The notes: generated by a model from the sequence alone, not told the origin. Numbered from the stretch's first letter, positions 17,559 to 27,271 are shown. The stretch: DNA of 64,000 bases from Chryseomonas sp014190935 (GCF_014190935.1 NZ_JACHVV010000003.1:248001-312000); one strand, 5' to 3'. Program-made: numbers and translations.

Positions 17559-17616
17559 GCTGTCAGTCCTGCCTGAGAGGAGCGAGTCGCCGGGTGGGGC
17601 ACCGGCCTGCCTGGAA

Positions 17617-18444
17617 CTAGCCGTAGCGGCCGGTGATGTAGTCTTCGGTCTGCCGCTTCGCCGGGTTGGTGAAGAGGGTATCGGTGTCGCCGTGTTCGAC
17701 CAGCTGGCCCATGTACATGAAGGCGGTGTAGTCGGACACCCGCGCCGCCTGCTGCATGTTGTGGGTGACGATGACGATGGTGTAGCGCTGTTTCAGTTCG
17801 TGGATCAGCTCTTCCACCTTGAGGGTGGAGATGGGATCCAGCGCCGAGCAGGGTTCGTCGAGCAGCAGCACATCGGGCTGCACGGCGATGGTGCGGGCGA
17901 TCACCAGGCGCTGCTGCTGACCGCCGGAAAGGCCCAGGGCCGACTCGTGCAGGCGGTCCTTGACCTCTTCCCACAGCGCCGCGCCGTGCAGTGCCCATTC
18001 CACCGCCTCGTCGAGCACCCGCTTCTGCTTGATGCCCTGGATGCGCAGGCCGTAGACGACGTTCTCGTAGATGCTCTTGGGAAAGGGGTTGGGCTTCTGG
18101 AACACCATGCCCACCCGCCGCCGCAACTCGGCGATCTCGGTGCCGCGGGCATAGATGTTCTGGCCGTCGAGCAGGATCTCGCCGTCGATGCGGCAGTCCT
18201 CCACCAGGTCGTTCATGCGGTTGAAGCAGCGCAGCAGGGTCGACTTGCCGCAGCCGCTGGGGCCGATGAAGGCGGTGACCCGCTGGCGCGGGATCTCCAG
18301 GGCGATGTCATGCAGGGCCTGCTTCTTGCCATAGAACAGATTGAGCCGCGGCACCGACAAGGCCACGCCACCTTCGCTCGCTGCAGGCTGGGCGCTGGCC
18401 GCGTAGGCGGCGGCGGTTCTGAAGATGGAGGAATCGGAAGGCAT
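17617..18444 (-). CDS. pstB: Phosphate ABC transporter ATPase PstB
   Basis: ATP-hydrolysing subunit of the high-affinity phosphate importer. The 275-aa protein has Walker A GPSGCGKST at residues 61-69, signature LSGGQQQRL, Walker B VLLLDEP and the H-loop IVTHNMQQA. About 30 N-terminal residues precede the conserved ABC domain, as in other pseudomonads. It starts 22 nt after pstA. Confidence 0.96.
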   Translation of the reverse strand: MPSDSSIFRTAAAYAASAQPAASEGGVALSVPRLNLFYGKKQALHDIALEIPRQRVTAFIGPSGCGKSTLLRCFNRMNDLVEDCRIDGEILLDGQNIYARGTEIAELRRRVGMVFQKPNPFPKSIYENVVYGLRIQGIKQKRVLDEAVEWALHGAALWEEVKDRLHESALGLSGGQQQRLVIARTIAVQPDVLLLDEPCSALDPISTLKVEELIHELKQRYTIVIVTHNMQQAARVSDYTAFMYMGQLVEHGDTDTLFTNPAKRQTEDYITGRYG

Positions 18445-18466
18445 GGGGTCTCCTCGGCCGCGGGCG

Positions 18467-20179
18467 CTAGTCTTCCAGCAGCCGGTATTTTTCGCGCAGC
18501 CGGTTGCGCAGGAACACGGCGGACAGGTTCAGCCCGGCGATCACCAGCACCAGCAGCAGCGCAGTGGCATAGACCAGCGGGCGGGCGGCTTCCACGTTGG
18601 GGCTCTGGAAGCCGACGTCATAGATGTGGAAGCCCAGGTGCATGATCTTCTGATCCAGGTGCAGATAGGGATAGTTGCCGTCCAGCGGCAGCGAGGGCGC
18701 CAGCTTGACTACCCCCACCAGCATCAGCGGCGCCACCTCGCCGGCGGCGCGGGCCACGGCCAGGATCAGCCCGGTCAGCATGGCCGGGCTGGCCAGTGGC
18801 AGCACTACCTTCCACAGCGTCTCGGCCTGGGTCGCGCCCAGCGCCAGGGAGCCTTCGCGGATGCTGCGGGGAATGCGCGCCAGGCCCTCTTCGGTGGCGA
18901 CGATCACCACCGGCACGGCGAGGATCGCCAGGGTCAGCGAGGCCCACAGCAACCCCGGGGTGCCAAAGGTCGGCGTCGGCAGGCTGGCCTGGAAGAACAG
19001 CTGATCCAGGGAGCCCCCCAGCACATAGACGAAGAAGCCCAGGCCGAAGACGCCATAGACGATGGCCGGCACCCCGGCGAGGTTGTTGACCGCGATGCGG
19101 ATGATGCGGGTCAGCGGACCCTGGCGGGCGTATTCGCGCAGGTAGATGGCGGCGATGACGCCGAAGGGGGTGACGATCACCGCCATCAGCAGGGTCATCA
19201 TCACGGTGCCGAAGATGGCCGGGAAGACGCCGCCCTCGGTATTGGCCTCGCGCGGATCGGCGCTGAGGAATTCCCACAGCTTGCTGCCATAGAAGCCGAG
19301 CTTGGCACCCAGGCCCATGGCGTTGGGCTGATAGGCGCGCACGATGCGCGCCAGACTGAGTTCCAGGCTGCGACCCTCGACGTCGCGCAGCACCACGCTG
19401 TCACGGCGACGCTCCTGGCGCAGGTTGGCCAGCTGGTCCTCCAGCTCGCCGTAACGGGCTTCGAGTTCGGCACGGCGGGCGGCGAGATCGGCCTGGGCGG
19501 TGGCGTCGAGGCGGCCGTCCAGTTCCAGGCCGCGGCCTTCCAGGCGCAGGCGCTCCAGGGCGTAGTTGACGCTGCCGATGTCCTGCTTTTCCAGTCGATC
19601 CAGCCGCTCGCTCAGGTCGCGGGTGCGCAGCAGGCGACGCTGCAGTTCGGGCACCGCCGCGGCGCCCTTGGCCACTTGCCGCCCCGCTTCGCGCACCTCC
19701 AGCGCATAGCCGTAGAAGTTGCCCCATTCGCGGCGCTCCAGCACCAGGGCGTCGGCCGGGGTCTGGCGATCCTGCAGCCAGTCGCCGACCAGCCAGACGA
19801 AGTCGCTGCCATAGAGGTCGCGATTGCCCAGCTTGAAGAGTTCGCGGGTCAGGGTGTCGCCGCTGTCCGCCGGCAGGGTCACCCCGGCGCTGCGCAGCCG
19901 CTCGGCCGGTATCGTCTCTTGGTCCACCACCTGGCCGAGCACCAGGCGCGCTTCCAGGCCCGGCGGCGTGTAGCGCGCCTGCACCACCTCGGCCGGCCAG
20001 AAGTGCGCCAGGCCGCGCACGGCGAGGATGCCGATCAGGCCCAGGGTCATGAGCACGGCGATGGCCACGGCGCCGGCGCTGAGCCAGACCCCGGGCGCGC
20101 CGCCGCGCAGCCAGACGCCCAGGGAGCGCCGCTGCCCGCCGCCCTGCCCGTGCGGCGCGCCTGGGTTAGAGCGCCGCAT
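18467..20179 (-). CDS. pstA: Phosphate ABC transporter permease PstA (long form)
   Basis: Inner-membrane permease. At 570 aa it is about twice the E. coli PstA length because a DUF3333-type periplasmic region with a coiled coil (about 150-270) lies between the first membrane helix and the permease core. The core shows the EAA-like loop EGSLALGATQAETLWKVVLP. Its start overlaps the pstC stop by 14 nt, pointing to coupled translation. Confidence 0.94.
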   Translation of the reverse strand: MRRSNPGAPHGQGGGQRRSLGVWLRGGAPGVWLSAGAVAIAVLMTLGLIGILAVRGLAHFWPAEVVQARYTPPGLEARLVLGQVVDQETIPAERLRSAGVTLPADSGDTLTRELFKLGNRDLYGSDFVWLVGDWLQDRQTPADALVLERREWGNFYGYALEVREAGRQVAKGAAAVPELQRRLLRTRDLSERLDRLEKQDIGSVNYALERLRLEGRGLELDGRLDATAQADLAARRAELEARYGELEDQLANLRQERRRDSVVLRDVEGRSLELSLARIVRAYQPNAMGLGAKLGFYGSKLWEFLSADPREANTEGGVFPAIFGTVMMTLLMAVIVTPFGVIAAIYLREYARQGPLTRIIRIAVNNLAGVPAIVYGVFGLGFFVYVLGGSLDQLFFQASLPTPTFGTPGLLWASLTLAILAVPVVIVATEEGLARIPRSIREGSLALGATQAETLWKVVLPLASPAMLTGLILAVARAAGEVAPLMLVGVVKLAPSLPLDGNYPYLHLDQKIMHLGFHIYDVGFQSPNVEAARPLVYATALLLVLVIAGLNLSAVFLRNRLREKYRLLED

Positions 20180-22451
20180 ATTTCTTCCTCAGCCGCTGGC
20201 GGATCAGTTCGGCCAGGGTGTTCATCAGGAAGGTGAAGCTGAGCAGCACCAGCGCGGCCAGGAACAGCAGCCGGTAATGGGTGCCGCCCACCTCGGATTC
20301 GGGCATTTCCACGGCGATGTTGGCCGCCAGGGTGCGCATGCCCTCGAACAGGTTCGCATCCATGATCGGGGTGTTGCCGGTGGCCATGAGCACGATCATG
20401 GTCTCGCCCACGGCGCGGCCCAGGCCGATCATCAGCGCCGAGAAGATCCCCGGGCTGGCGGTGAGCAGCACCACCCGCACCAGGGTCTGCCAGGGGGTGG
20501 CACCCAGCGCCAGGGAGCCCAGGGTCAGGCTGCGCGGCACGCTGTAGATGGCGTCTTCGGCGATGGAGAAGATGTTGGGGATGACCGCGAAGCCCATGGC
20601 CAGGCCGATGATCAGGGCGTTGCGCTGGTCGTAGGCGATGCCCAGCGTCTGGCTCAGCCAGAGGCGCAGGTCGCCGGCGAACAGCAGACCCTCCAGCCAG
20701 GGACTGAGCCACAGCGCCAGAGCGGTGGTCAGCAGCACCACCGGCAACAGCAGCAGGCTTTCCCAGCCTTCCGGGAGGCGCTCGCGCAGCGTCAGCGGCA
20801 GGCGCGACCAGCCGAAGCCCGCGGCGAGGATGGCCAGCGGCAGGAGTAGCAGCAGGCTGAACAGCCCCGGCAGGTGATTTTCCACGAAGGGCGCGAGGAA
20901 CAGCCCGGCGAAGAAGCCGAGGATCACCGTGGGCAGGGCCTCCATCAGCTCGATGACCGGCTTGACCGTGCGCCTCATGCGCGTCGCCATGAAGTAGGCG
21001 GTATAGACCGCCGCGGCGATGGCCAGGGGCGCGGCGAACAGCATGGCGTAGAAGGCCGCCTTGAGGGTGCCGAAGGTCAGCGGCGCCAGACTCAGCTTGG
21101 GTTCGAAGTCCGCGGTGGCGGCGCTGGACTGCCAGACCCGCGCCGGCGCTTCGTAATTCTCGTACCAGACCTTGCCCCAGAGCGCCGACCAGGAGACTTC
21201 CGGGTGCGGATTGTCCAGGCGGAAGCCGAGCAGCCGGCCGTTTTCCTCCAGCAACAGCCGATCGGCGCGCGGCGACAGCGCCAGCACCCCGGCGGCGGGA
21301 GCGATCTGCTCGCGCAACAGGGTACGCCCGGCGGTGCTGTGGAAGACGCCCAGTTCGCCCGTGGCATCCAGCGCCAAGAAGCCCTTGCGGCGCTGCTCCG
21401 GCACCAGCTGGACGATGGGCGCGGTGCCCAGCTGGAAGCTGCGGATAAGCCTCAGCACCGGCTCGCCGTCCTGGCCGCGGACCATGAACCACTGGCCGAT
21501 ACCGCCCTTGGCGGTACCCACCAGCAGGGACACGCCGCCCAACAGCTGCGCGCTGGCGGTGACCTCGTCGTCGGCCGCGTCGAGCAGCTTGTAGTGGCCG
21601 TTGAGGCTGCCGTCGCGGAGGTCGAAGACATCTGCCTGGGCGCGGCCATTGAGCGCATACAGCCAGTGGCCGCGGGGATCGAGGTAGAGTGCCTTGGCCG
21701 CGGTGTTGAGCGGTCCGAGGGTGATTGAGCTGCGGACGGGAACGGCCGCGCCACCGGTCACCGGCGCGGCCAGCCCGGCCAGGCGCAGGGCGGTCACCCG
21801 ATTGCCCTGGGCGCCGGCCAGCACCAGCAGGTCCTCGTCGCCGGCGATGGCGACGCGCTCCAGGGCGCTACGGGAGGCGCCCAGGTCCAGCGGCTCGCGC
21901 CCGTAGGGAAAGTCCAGTTCCGGGGTGATGACCCGGTTGCCCTGGGGATAGCGGGAGACATAGCGCTTGTGCGCCACCAGCACGCGACCATCGGACAGGC
22001 CCAGGGCGATCAGCCCGCGGGGGGCGTCCTGGGCCTGGCTGCTGATGGTGACGCCGGGCGGCAGCGGCAGGCGTTCGCGCATGACCGGCTGGCCGTCGGC
22101 CAAGGTGAAGAAGGTGGCCTCGCCGGCCCGGGAAAGATGCAGGCCGAGGCGATTCTGCTCGTCGATGCCCAGCAGCAGCGGCGCTCCGGCGGCGGCCAGC
22201 CAGTCAGGCTGAGGCAGCGGCTGGGCCTCGAGACTGGCGCCCCGCAGCAGCGGCAGCACCACATAGGCCAGATAGAAGAAGATCAGGGTGATGGTGGCCA
22301 GCACGGCCAGCCCACCGGCCAGCACCGAGCCCCGTATCAGTCGGTCCTGCAGGGCCCGCCAGCGCCGCCGCCGGCGCAGTGCAGGCGTGTTGAAGTCCAG
22401 CCGAGCGGGGCCGCGAGGATCGGGCGGGGACGGGGGTACCGGGGATATCAT
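20166..22451 (-). CDS. pstC: Phosphate ABC transporter permease PstC (long form)
   Basis: Partner permease, 761 aa, with a first membrane helix (AVLATITLIFFYLAYVVLPLL), a large periplasmic beta-propeller-like insertion of about 350 residues, and a C-terminal permease core with SLALGATPWQTLVRVVLLTA. The start MISPVPP at 22451 is chosen; the following segment RLDFNTPALRRRRR is typical of Pseudomonas PstC. A GTG six codons upstream is possible. A candidate Pho box lies only 22 nt upstream, so the leader would be very short or the real start further in. Confidence 0.93.
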   Translation of the reverse strand: MISPVPPSPPDPRGPARLDFNTPALRRRRRWRALQDRLIRGSVLAGGLAVLATITLIFFYLAYVVLPLLRGASLEAQPLPQPDWLAAAGAPLLLGIDEQNRLGLHLSRAGEATFFTLADGQPVMRERLPLPPGVTISSQAQDAPRGLIALGLSDGRVLVAHKRYVSRYPQGNRVITPELDFPYGREPLDLGASRSALERVAIAGDEDLLVLAGAQGNRVTALRLAGLAAPVTGGAAVPVRSSITLGPLNTAAKALYLDPRGHWLYALNGRAQADVFDLRDGSLNGHYKLLDAADDEVTASAQLLGGVSLLVGTAKGGIGQWFMVRGQDGEPVLRLIRSFQLGTAPIVQLVPEQRRKGFLALDATGELGVFHSTAGRTLLREQIAPAAGVLALSPRADRLLLEENGRLLGFRLDNPHPEVSWSALWGKVWYENYEAPARVWQSSAATADFEPKLSLAPLTFGTLKAAFYAMLFAAPLAIAAAVYTAYFMATRMRRTVKPVIELMEALPTVILGFFAGLFLAPFVENHLPGLFSLLLLLPLAILAAGFGWSRLPLTLRERLPEGWESLLLLPVVLLTTALALWLSPWLEGLLFAGDLRLWLSQTLGIAYDQRNALIIGLAMGFAVIPNIFSIAEDAIYSVPRSLTLGSLALGATPWQTLVRVVLLTASPGIFSALMIGLGRAVGETMIVLMATGNTPIMDANLFEGMRTLAANIAVEMPESEVGGTHYRLLFLAALVLLSFTFLMNTLAELIRQRLRKKYAAL

Positions 22452-22473
22452 GGCGCAGAGCCTAATCACGTCG

Positions 22474-22492
22474 TGTGACAGAAAGGTTACAG
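22474..22492 (-). promoter_or_regulatory. Candidate Pho box before pstC
   Basis: Minus-strand CTGTAAC-CTTT-CTGTCAC matches the PhoB direct repeat CTGTCAT-N4-CTGTCAT at 11 of 14 positions with the right 11-bp phase. It would give pstCAB-phoU a phosphate-starvation promoter independent of pstS. The closeness to the pstC start (22 nt) is unusual. Confidence 0.6.
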
Positions 22493-22545
22493 CGAATGGA
22501 CGGCCAGAGGCGCTACGCCCGGTGCGGGCGCAGGGTGCCGGGCAC

Positions 22546-23517
22546 TCAGTAACCCAGGGTCTTCAGGGCCTGCTGCACCACTGCCGCCGGCAAGGGGATG
22601 TAGCCGTCCTTGATCACCGCCTCCTGGCCGCTGCGCGAGAGGATCAGCCGCAGGAATTCCCCTTCCAGGGGGTTGAGCGGGCGATTGGGCGCCTTGTTCA
22701 CATAGACGTAGAGATAGCGCGCCAGGGGATAGCGCCCGGACAGGGTGTTCTCCTGGTTGTCCTCGACGAAATCGGTGGTGCCCGGGCGGGCCAGCGCCAG
22801 GGTGTGGACGCTGGCGGTCTGGTAGCCGATGCCGGAGTAGCCGATGCCACCCAGGGACTGGCTGATGGCCTGGACCACCGAGGCCGAGCCCGGTTGTTCG
22901 TTGACGTTGGCGCGGAAGTCGCCACGGCACAGCGCCGCTTCCTTGAAGTAGCCGTAGGTGCCCGACACCGAATTGCGGCCGAATCTCTGGATCGGGCGCC
23001 TGGCCCAGTCGCCGGTCAGGCCCAGGTCGCCCCAGGTCTTGAGTTCGTGCGGACCGCCGCAGAGCCGGGTGCTGGAAAAGATCGCGTCGACCTGCTCCAG
23101 GGTCAGCTGGCGCAGTGGATTGTCCTTGTTGACGAAGATCGCCAGGGCATCGATCGCCACCGGCACTGCGGTGGGCGGGTAGCCGAAGCGTTGCTCGAAG
23201 GCCTGGAGTTCGGCGTCCTTCATCTTGCGACTCATGGGACCGATGCCGGCGGTGCCCTCGGTGAGCGCCGGCGGCGCCGTGGACGAGCCGGCCGCCTGAA
23301 TCTGGATATTGAGGTTGGGATATTCGCGCTTGTAGCTTTCGGCCCAGAGCGTCACCAGGTTGGCCAGGGTGTCGGAGCCCACGCTCGACAGATTGCCGGA
23401 GATCCCGCTGACCTTCTGGTAGGCGGGGATGGCCGGGTCGACGCCCTCGGCCCGAGCGGTCGTGCCACCTAGCGCCAGGGCGAGCGCCACAGCTGTCAGC
23501 GGACCTTTGATGTCCAT
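22546..23517 (-). CDS. pstS: Periplasmic phosphate-binding protein PstS
   Basis: Captures inorganic phosphate and hands it to PstCA. The 323-aa protein has a signal peptide ending near ARA-EG and the phosphate-binding segments VGSDTLANL, AAGSSTAPPAL, GIGPMSRKM and GRNSVSGTYGYFKE. It heads the pst cluster and has its own candidate Pho box 77 nt upstream, with 94 nt separating it from pstC. Confidence 0.96.
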   Translation of the reverse strand: MDIKGPLTAVALALALGGTTARAEGVDPAIPAYQKVSGISGNLSSVGSDTLANLVTLWAESYKREYPNLNIQIQAAGSSTAPPALTEGTAGIGPMSRKMKDAELQAFEQRFGYPPTAVPVAIDALAIFVNKDNPLRQLTLEQVDAIFSSTRLCGGPHELKTWGDLGLTGDWARRPIQRFGRNSVSGTYGYFKEAALCRGDFRANVNEQPGSASVVQAISQSLGGIGYSGIGYQTASVHTLALARPGTTDFVEDNQENTLSGRYPLARYLYVYVNKAPNRPLNPLEGEFLRLILSRSGQEAVIKDGYIPLPAAVVQQALKTLGY

Positions 23518-23579
23518 GCCGGATTCCTCGCGGGGATGGGAGACGGACCTGGGCCGGCGACGCTCAGGCGCAAGCCGGC

Positions 23580-23614
23580 ACTCTAGGCGCGCATTGTGAC
23601 GGATTTATGAGCCA
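23580..23614 (-). promoter_or_regulatory. Candidate Pho box and -10 of pstS
   Basis: On the minus strand GGCTCAT-AAAT-CCGTCAC (within 23614-23595) resembles the PhoB repeat with the usual AAAT spacer, matching 9 of 14 positions. A TAGAGT -10 lies at 23585-23580, about 9 nt after the box, the usual spacing when PhoB replaces a -35. The leader to pstS would be about 60 nt. Confidence 0.6.
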
Positions 23615-23783
23615 GCGCCAGCCGAGGCGGCAGGTTCGACTAGGCTGCAAGAGGGCCTGCGCTGCACCACCTTGGCGCAGGCCCGGGCTCCGGCCCTGCC
23701 ACGACCGCCCAGCCACGCGGCGCCTGCGGGCCGGACCATCATTTGCATAGCTAAGCATTCATCTCAGTGCAGAGGAACGCACC

Positions 23784-25091
23784 ATGGCCCAGGCTCTTCC
23801 GACGTCCTCCTCCCCCGCCGACGCGGCTCCCGTCAGCGCCGGCGCCACACCCTCGCGCGCCAAGCTGATCGCCGCGGCCAGTCTCGGCAACGGCCTGGAG
23901 ATGTTCGACTTCACCGTCTTCAGCTTTTTCGCCGCCATCATCGGCCAGCTCTACTTCCCCTCGGACACCCCCTACGGCTCCCTGCTGATGGCGGTTGGCG
24001 TCTTTGGCGTCGGCTTCGTCATGCGTCCGCTGGGCAGCATGGTGCTGGGCGCCTATGCCGATCGCCACGGGCGCAAGCAGGCCATGCTGCTGACCATCAC
24101 CCTGATGGGCCTGGGCAGCGCCCTGATCGCCCTCACCCCGACCCACGCCCAGATCGGTATCGCCGCGCCGCTGATCCTGCTGCTGGGACGGCTGCTGCAG
24201 GGCTTTTCCGCCGGTGGCGAGATCGGCGCCGCCACCACCCTGCTGCTGGAATCGGCCAGCCCCGGCCGGCGCGGCTTCCATGTCAGCTGGCAGGTGATCA
24301 GCCAGGGCGGCAGTGCCCTGCTCGGCGCCGCTCTGGGCGCCCTGCTCACCCGCAGCCTGTCCGAAGCCGAACTGCACGCCTGGGGCTGGCGCATCCCCTT
24401 CCTGGTCGGCTTGCTGATCATCCCGGTCGGCCTCTATATCCGCCGCCAGGTGGACGAGACCTGGAGCGGCGCCGGCACGGCCGAGGGCGGTCCGGTGCGC
24501 GCCTTCCTGCGCGAGCATCCGCGGCGCTTCGGCCTGGGTCTCTTGATCGTGATGTCGGCGACCCTGCTGACCTACCTGATGCAGTTCTACATGCCCACCT
24601 ACATGACCCGCATCGTCGGCCTGCCGGCCACCAGTGCCTACCTGGCCGGGGTGGCCTCCAGCGCCGTGCAGATGGCCGCCGCCCTGGCCGCCGGGCTGCT
24701 GCTGGATCGTTTCGGGCGCTACAAGCCGGTGGCCCTGGTCAGCCTGGCGGTGGCCCTGCTGGGCATCTATCCGGCCTTCGTCTGGCTGAACGATCCCACC
24801 ACCCAGGGCCTGGCCTTCGCCGCTCGCTTCGTGGTGATCACCGCCATGAGCGTCAACATGACCGCCGGGCTGCTGCTGATCCTCGCCGGCCTGCCGCGGC
24901 CGGTGCGCGCCACGGGCCTGGCCATGACCTACGCCCTGGCGGTGACCCTGTTCGGCGGCACTGCTCAGTTCATCGCCACCTGGTTGATCGGCGCCACCGG
25001 CAGCCCGCTTGCCCCGGCCTGGTACCTGATCGTCATGCTGCTGATAGGATGGCTGGCACTGCTGAGCTATCCCGAACGCCACCTGGATTGA
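23784..25091 (+). CDS. MHS-type MFS metabolite:proton symporter
   Basis: A 435-aa transporter with about 12 membrane helices. Motifs MFDFTVFSFFAAIIG, GVGFVMRPLGSMVLGAYADRHGRKQAM and RLLQGFSAGGEIGAA place it in the metabolite:H+ symporter group, whose members import citrate, dicarboxylates, shikimate or betaines. The substrate cannot be read from the sequence. It is transcribed with the M20 amidohydrolase gene 11 nt downstream, suggesting uptake of that enzyme's substrate. Divergent from pstS. Confidence 0.88.
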   Translation: MAQALPTSSSPADAAPVSAGATPSRAKLIAAASLGNGLEMFDFTVFSFFAAIIGQLYFPSDTPYGSLLMAVGVFGVGFVMRPLGSMVLGAYADRHGRKQAMLLTITLMGLGSALIALTPTHAQIGIAAPLILLLGRLLQGFSAGGEIGAATTLLLESASPGRRGFHVSWQVISQGGSALLGAALGALLTRSLSEAELHAWGWRIPFLVGLLIIPVGLYIRRQVDETWSGAGTAEGGPVRAFLREHPRRFGLGLLIVMSATLLTYLMQFYMPTYMTRIVGLPATSAYLAGVASSAVQMAAALAAGLLLDRFGRYKPVALVSLAVALLGIYPAFVWLNDPTTQGLAFAARFVVITAMSVNMTAGLLLILAGLPRPVRATGLAMTYALAVTLFGGTAQFIATWLIGATGSPLAPAWYLIVMLLIGWLALLSYPERHLD

Positions 25092-25102
25092 GAGAGATCG
25101 CC

Positions 25103-26284
25103 ATGAGCCTTGCCACCACTGCGGATCAAGACGCCACCGCCCGTCATATCGCCGGCTACCTGCCGGAAATGGTCGCCCTGCGCCGCGACATCCACCGCCA
25201 TCCCGAACTGGGCTACCAGGAACAGCGCACCAGCGACCTGGTGGCCGCCGCCCTCGCCGGCTGGGGCTACGAGGTCCATCGCGGCCTGGGCGGCACCGGG
25301 GTGGTCGGCACCCTGCGCGCCGGCAGCGGCAGCAAGGTGCTGGGCATCCGCGCCGACATGGACGCCCTGCCGATCCTGGAGACCACCGGCCTCGACTACG
25401 CCAGCCAGCACCCGGGCCGCATGCACGCCTGCGGCCACGACGGCCACACCACCACCCTGCTCACCGCCGCCCGCTGCCTGGCCGAGACCCGCGCCTTCGA
25501 TGGCACCTTGCACCTGATCTTCCAGCCGGCCGAGGAAGGCCTGGGCGGCGCCCTGAAGATGATGCAGGACGGCCTGTTCGAGCTGTTCCCCTGCGATCAG
25601 GTGTTCGGCCTGCACAACATGCCCGGCGTGCCCACCGGCAAGTTCTGCTTCGTCGACGGCGCCGCCATGGCCTCGTCCGACACCGCCCTCCTGCGCATCC
25701 GCGGCCAGGGTGGCCACGGCGCGGTGCCGGACAAGGCGGTCGACCCCATCGTCGCCAGCGCGGCCACAGTGATGGCGCTGCAGACCGTGGTCTCGCGCAA
25801 CGTGGCGCCGCTGGACACCGCGGTGATCACCGTGGGCAGCATCCATGGCGGCGAGGCCTCCAACGTCATCCCCGATGCGGTGGAGATGAAGCTCACCATC
25901 CGCGCCTTCCAGGACAGCACCCGCGACCTGCTGGAACAGCGTATCGGCGCCCTGGTGCGCGCCCAGGCGGAAAGCTTCGGCGCCACCGCCGAACTGGACT
26001 ACCAGCGCGGCTATCCGGTGCTGGTCAACCACGACGGCCCCACCGCCTTCGCCCGCCAGGTGGCGGTCGAGCACTTCGGCGCCGAGGCCCTGCACCCCTT
26101 CGCGCCCATCCCGGCCAGCGAGGACTTCGCCTACATGCTGCAGCAGGTGCCCGGTTGCTACCTGTTCGTCGGTAATGGCCCGAGCGCCAACCTGCACAAC
26201 GCGGCCTACGACTTCAACGACGCCCTGCTGCCGGTCGGCGCGCGCTACTGGGTCAAGCTGACCGAGGCCTTCCTCAGCGCCTGA
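25103..26284 (+). CDS. M20-family amidohydrolase (hippurate/N-acyl amino acid hydrolase type)
   Basis: A 393-aa cytosolic metallohydrolase. Metal and catalytic motifs are present: RADMDALPI, HACGHDGHTT, PAEEGLGGA, GQGGHGAVPD and SEDFAYML. Relatives split hippurate, N-acetyl-amino acids or indole-acetyl-amino acids into acid plus amino acid. It lies 11 nt after the MHS symporter gene with a GAGAGA ribosome binding site. The exact substrate is unknown; given a plausible plant association, auxin conjugates are one possibility, but that is only a guess. Confidence 0.88.
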   Translation: MSLATTADQDATARHIAGYLPEMVALRRDIHRHPELGYQEQRTSDLVAAALAGWGYEVHRGLGGTGVVGTLRAGSGSKVLGIRADMDALPILETTGLDYASQHPGRMHACGHDGHTTTLLTAARCLAETRAFDGTLHLIFQPAEEGLGGALKMMQDGLFELFPCDQVFGLHNMPGVPTGKFCFVDGAAMASSDTALLRIRGQGGHGAVPDKAVDPIVASAATVMALQTVVSRNVAPLDTAVITVGSIHGGEASNVIPDAVEMKLTIRAFQDSTRDLLEQRIGALVRAQAESFGATAELDYQRGYPVLVNHDGPTAFARQVAVEHFGAEALHPFAPIPASEDFAYMLQQVPGCYLFVGNGPSANLHNAAYDFNDALLPVGARYWVKLTEAFLSA

Positions 26285-26384
26285 GGCCGCTCCCCGCCGG
26301 CACCCTCACCCGGGTGGCCGGCGACGGAATCTTCACGCGCGGGCCGCTAGACTGCAGGGTCATCCCCAACCTCGAGAGGTCGCC

Positions 26385-27251
26385 ATGCGACGTGTTCCGC
26401 GCCTGGGCTGGCGCCAGGGTCTGGCGCTGGGCGTCGCCGTGCTGGCCGCCGGCTTCGCCTATCCGGCCTGGCGGCATTTCCATCCGGTCAGTGCGGCCGA
26501 GGGCTGGCGCTATCGGGAATTCGCTGCCGACATCCCCATGGTCAGCGCCCTGGCCCTGGACGCCGATGGCAGCCTGTTTGTGACCCAGGAATTCTCCAGT
26601 CGCCGCGGCAGCCTGCTGCGACTGCTGCCCAGCGGCGAGCGCCAGCCGGTACTGGGCGAGCTGTCCAAGCCGGATGGCCTGGTCATGTTCCAGGGCGGCC
26701 TGGTGGTCAGCCAGGAAGGCGGGCCGCTGCCGGTGTTGCTCCTGCGCGACGGCCAGCGCCAGGTCCTGTTCGACGGCAACGACGTCGAGGGCGTCGCCAC
26801 CGATGGCCAGACCCTCTATGCCATCGAGGACCTGCCCCGCGGTCGCCTGCTCAGCTACGACCCGCTGCAGCGTCGCCTGGCGGTGCTGCGCGACGGCCTG
26901 GAAGAAGGCGAAGGGGTGGCGCGCTGCCCGGATGGCCGGCTGTTCTATACCGAAAAGGCCAAGGGCTGGGTCAAGCAGTGGCAGCCCGGGGGTACCGATA
27001 CCCTGGTCGCTTCGGGGCTCGATGCGCCGGGCTTCGTGCAGTGCTCGGCCGATGGCCTGTGGATCACCGAAGACGCCACCCACGGCGCCCGGGTGCTGCT
27101 GGTGCAGCCCGACGGCCGCCTGGTCACGGTGCTCTCGCACCTGCGCTCGGCGCAGACCCTGATCCCGCGCGGCGACGGTCATTACCTGGTCGCCGAGCAG
27201 GGGCGCAACCGCATCCTGGAATTCTCCCGAGAAGCCGGAGCCGACCGCTAG
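26385..27251 (+). CDS. SMP-30/gluconolactonase-like beta-propeller protein
   Basis: A 288-aa protein with one N-terminal membrane anchor or signal (LALGVAVLAAGFAYPAWRHF) and a six-bladed propeller fold suggested by repeated blades (ALALDADGSLFVTQEF, GVATDGQTLYAIEDLPRG, VARCPDGRLFYTEKAKG, QCSADGLWITEDATHG). The family includes lactonases, but the substrate is unknown. It starts about 100 nt after the amidohydrolase, has a GAGAGG ribosome binding site, and converges on the arn operon. Confidence 0.75.
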   Translation: MRRVPRLGWRQGLALGVAVLAAGFAYPAWRHFHPVSAAEGWRYREFAADIPMVSALALDADGSLFVTQEFSSRRGSLLRLLPSGERQPVLGELSKPDGLVMFQGGLVVSQEGGPLPVLLLRDGQRQVLFDGNDVEGVATDGQTLYAIEDLPRGRLLSYDPLQRRLAVLRDGLEEGEGVARCPDGRLFYTEKAKGWVKQWQPGGTDTLVASGLDAPGFVQCSADGLWITEDATHGARVLLVQPDGRLVTVLSHLRSAQTLIPRGDGHYLVAEQGRNRILEFSREAGADR

Positions 27252-27271
27252 GGCGAGCGGCTCCGGGGGCC

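Noticed and set aside
23672..26284. An 870-residue frame fusing an Arg/Pro-rich stretch to the M20 amidohydrolase
   Set aside because: Its first half lies in the wrong frame over the MHS transporter; the true amidohydrolase starts at 25103 with a ribosome binding site.
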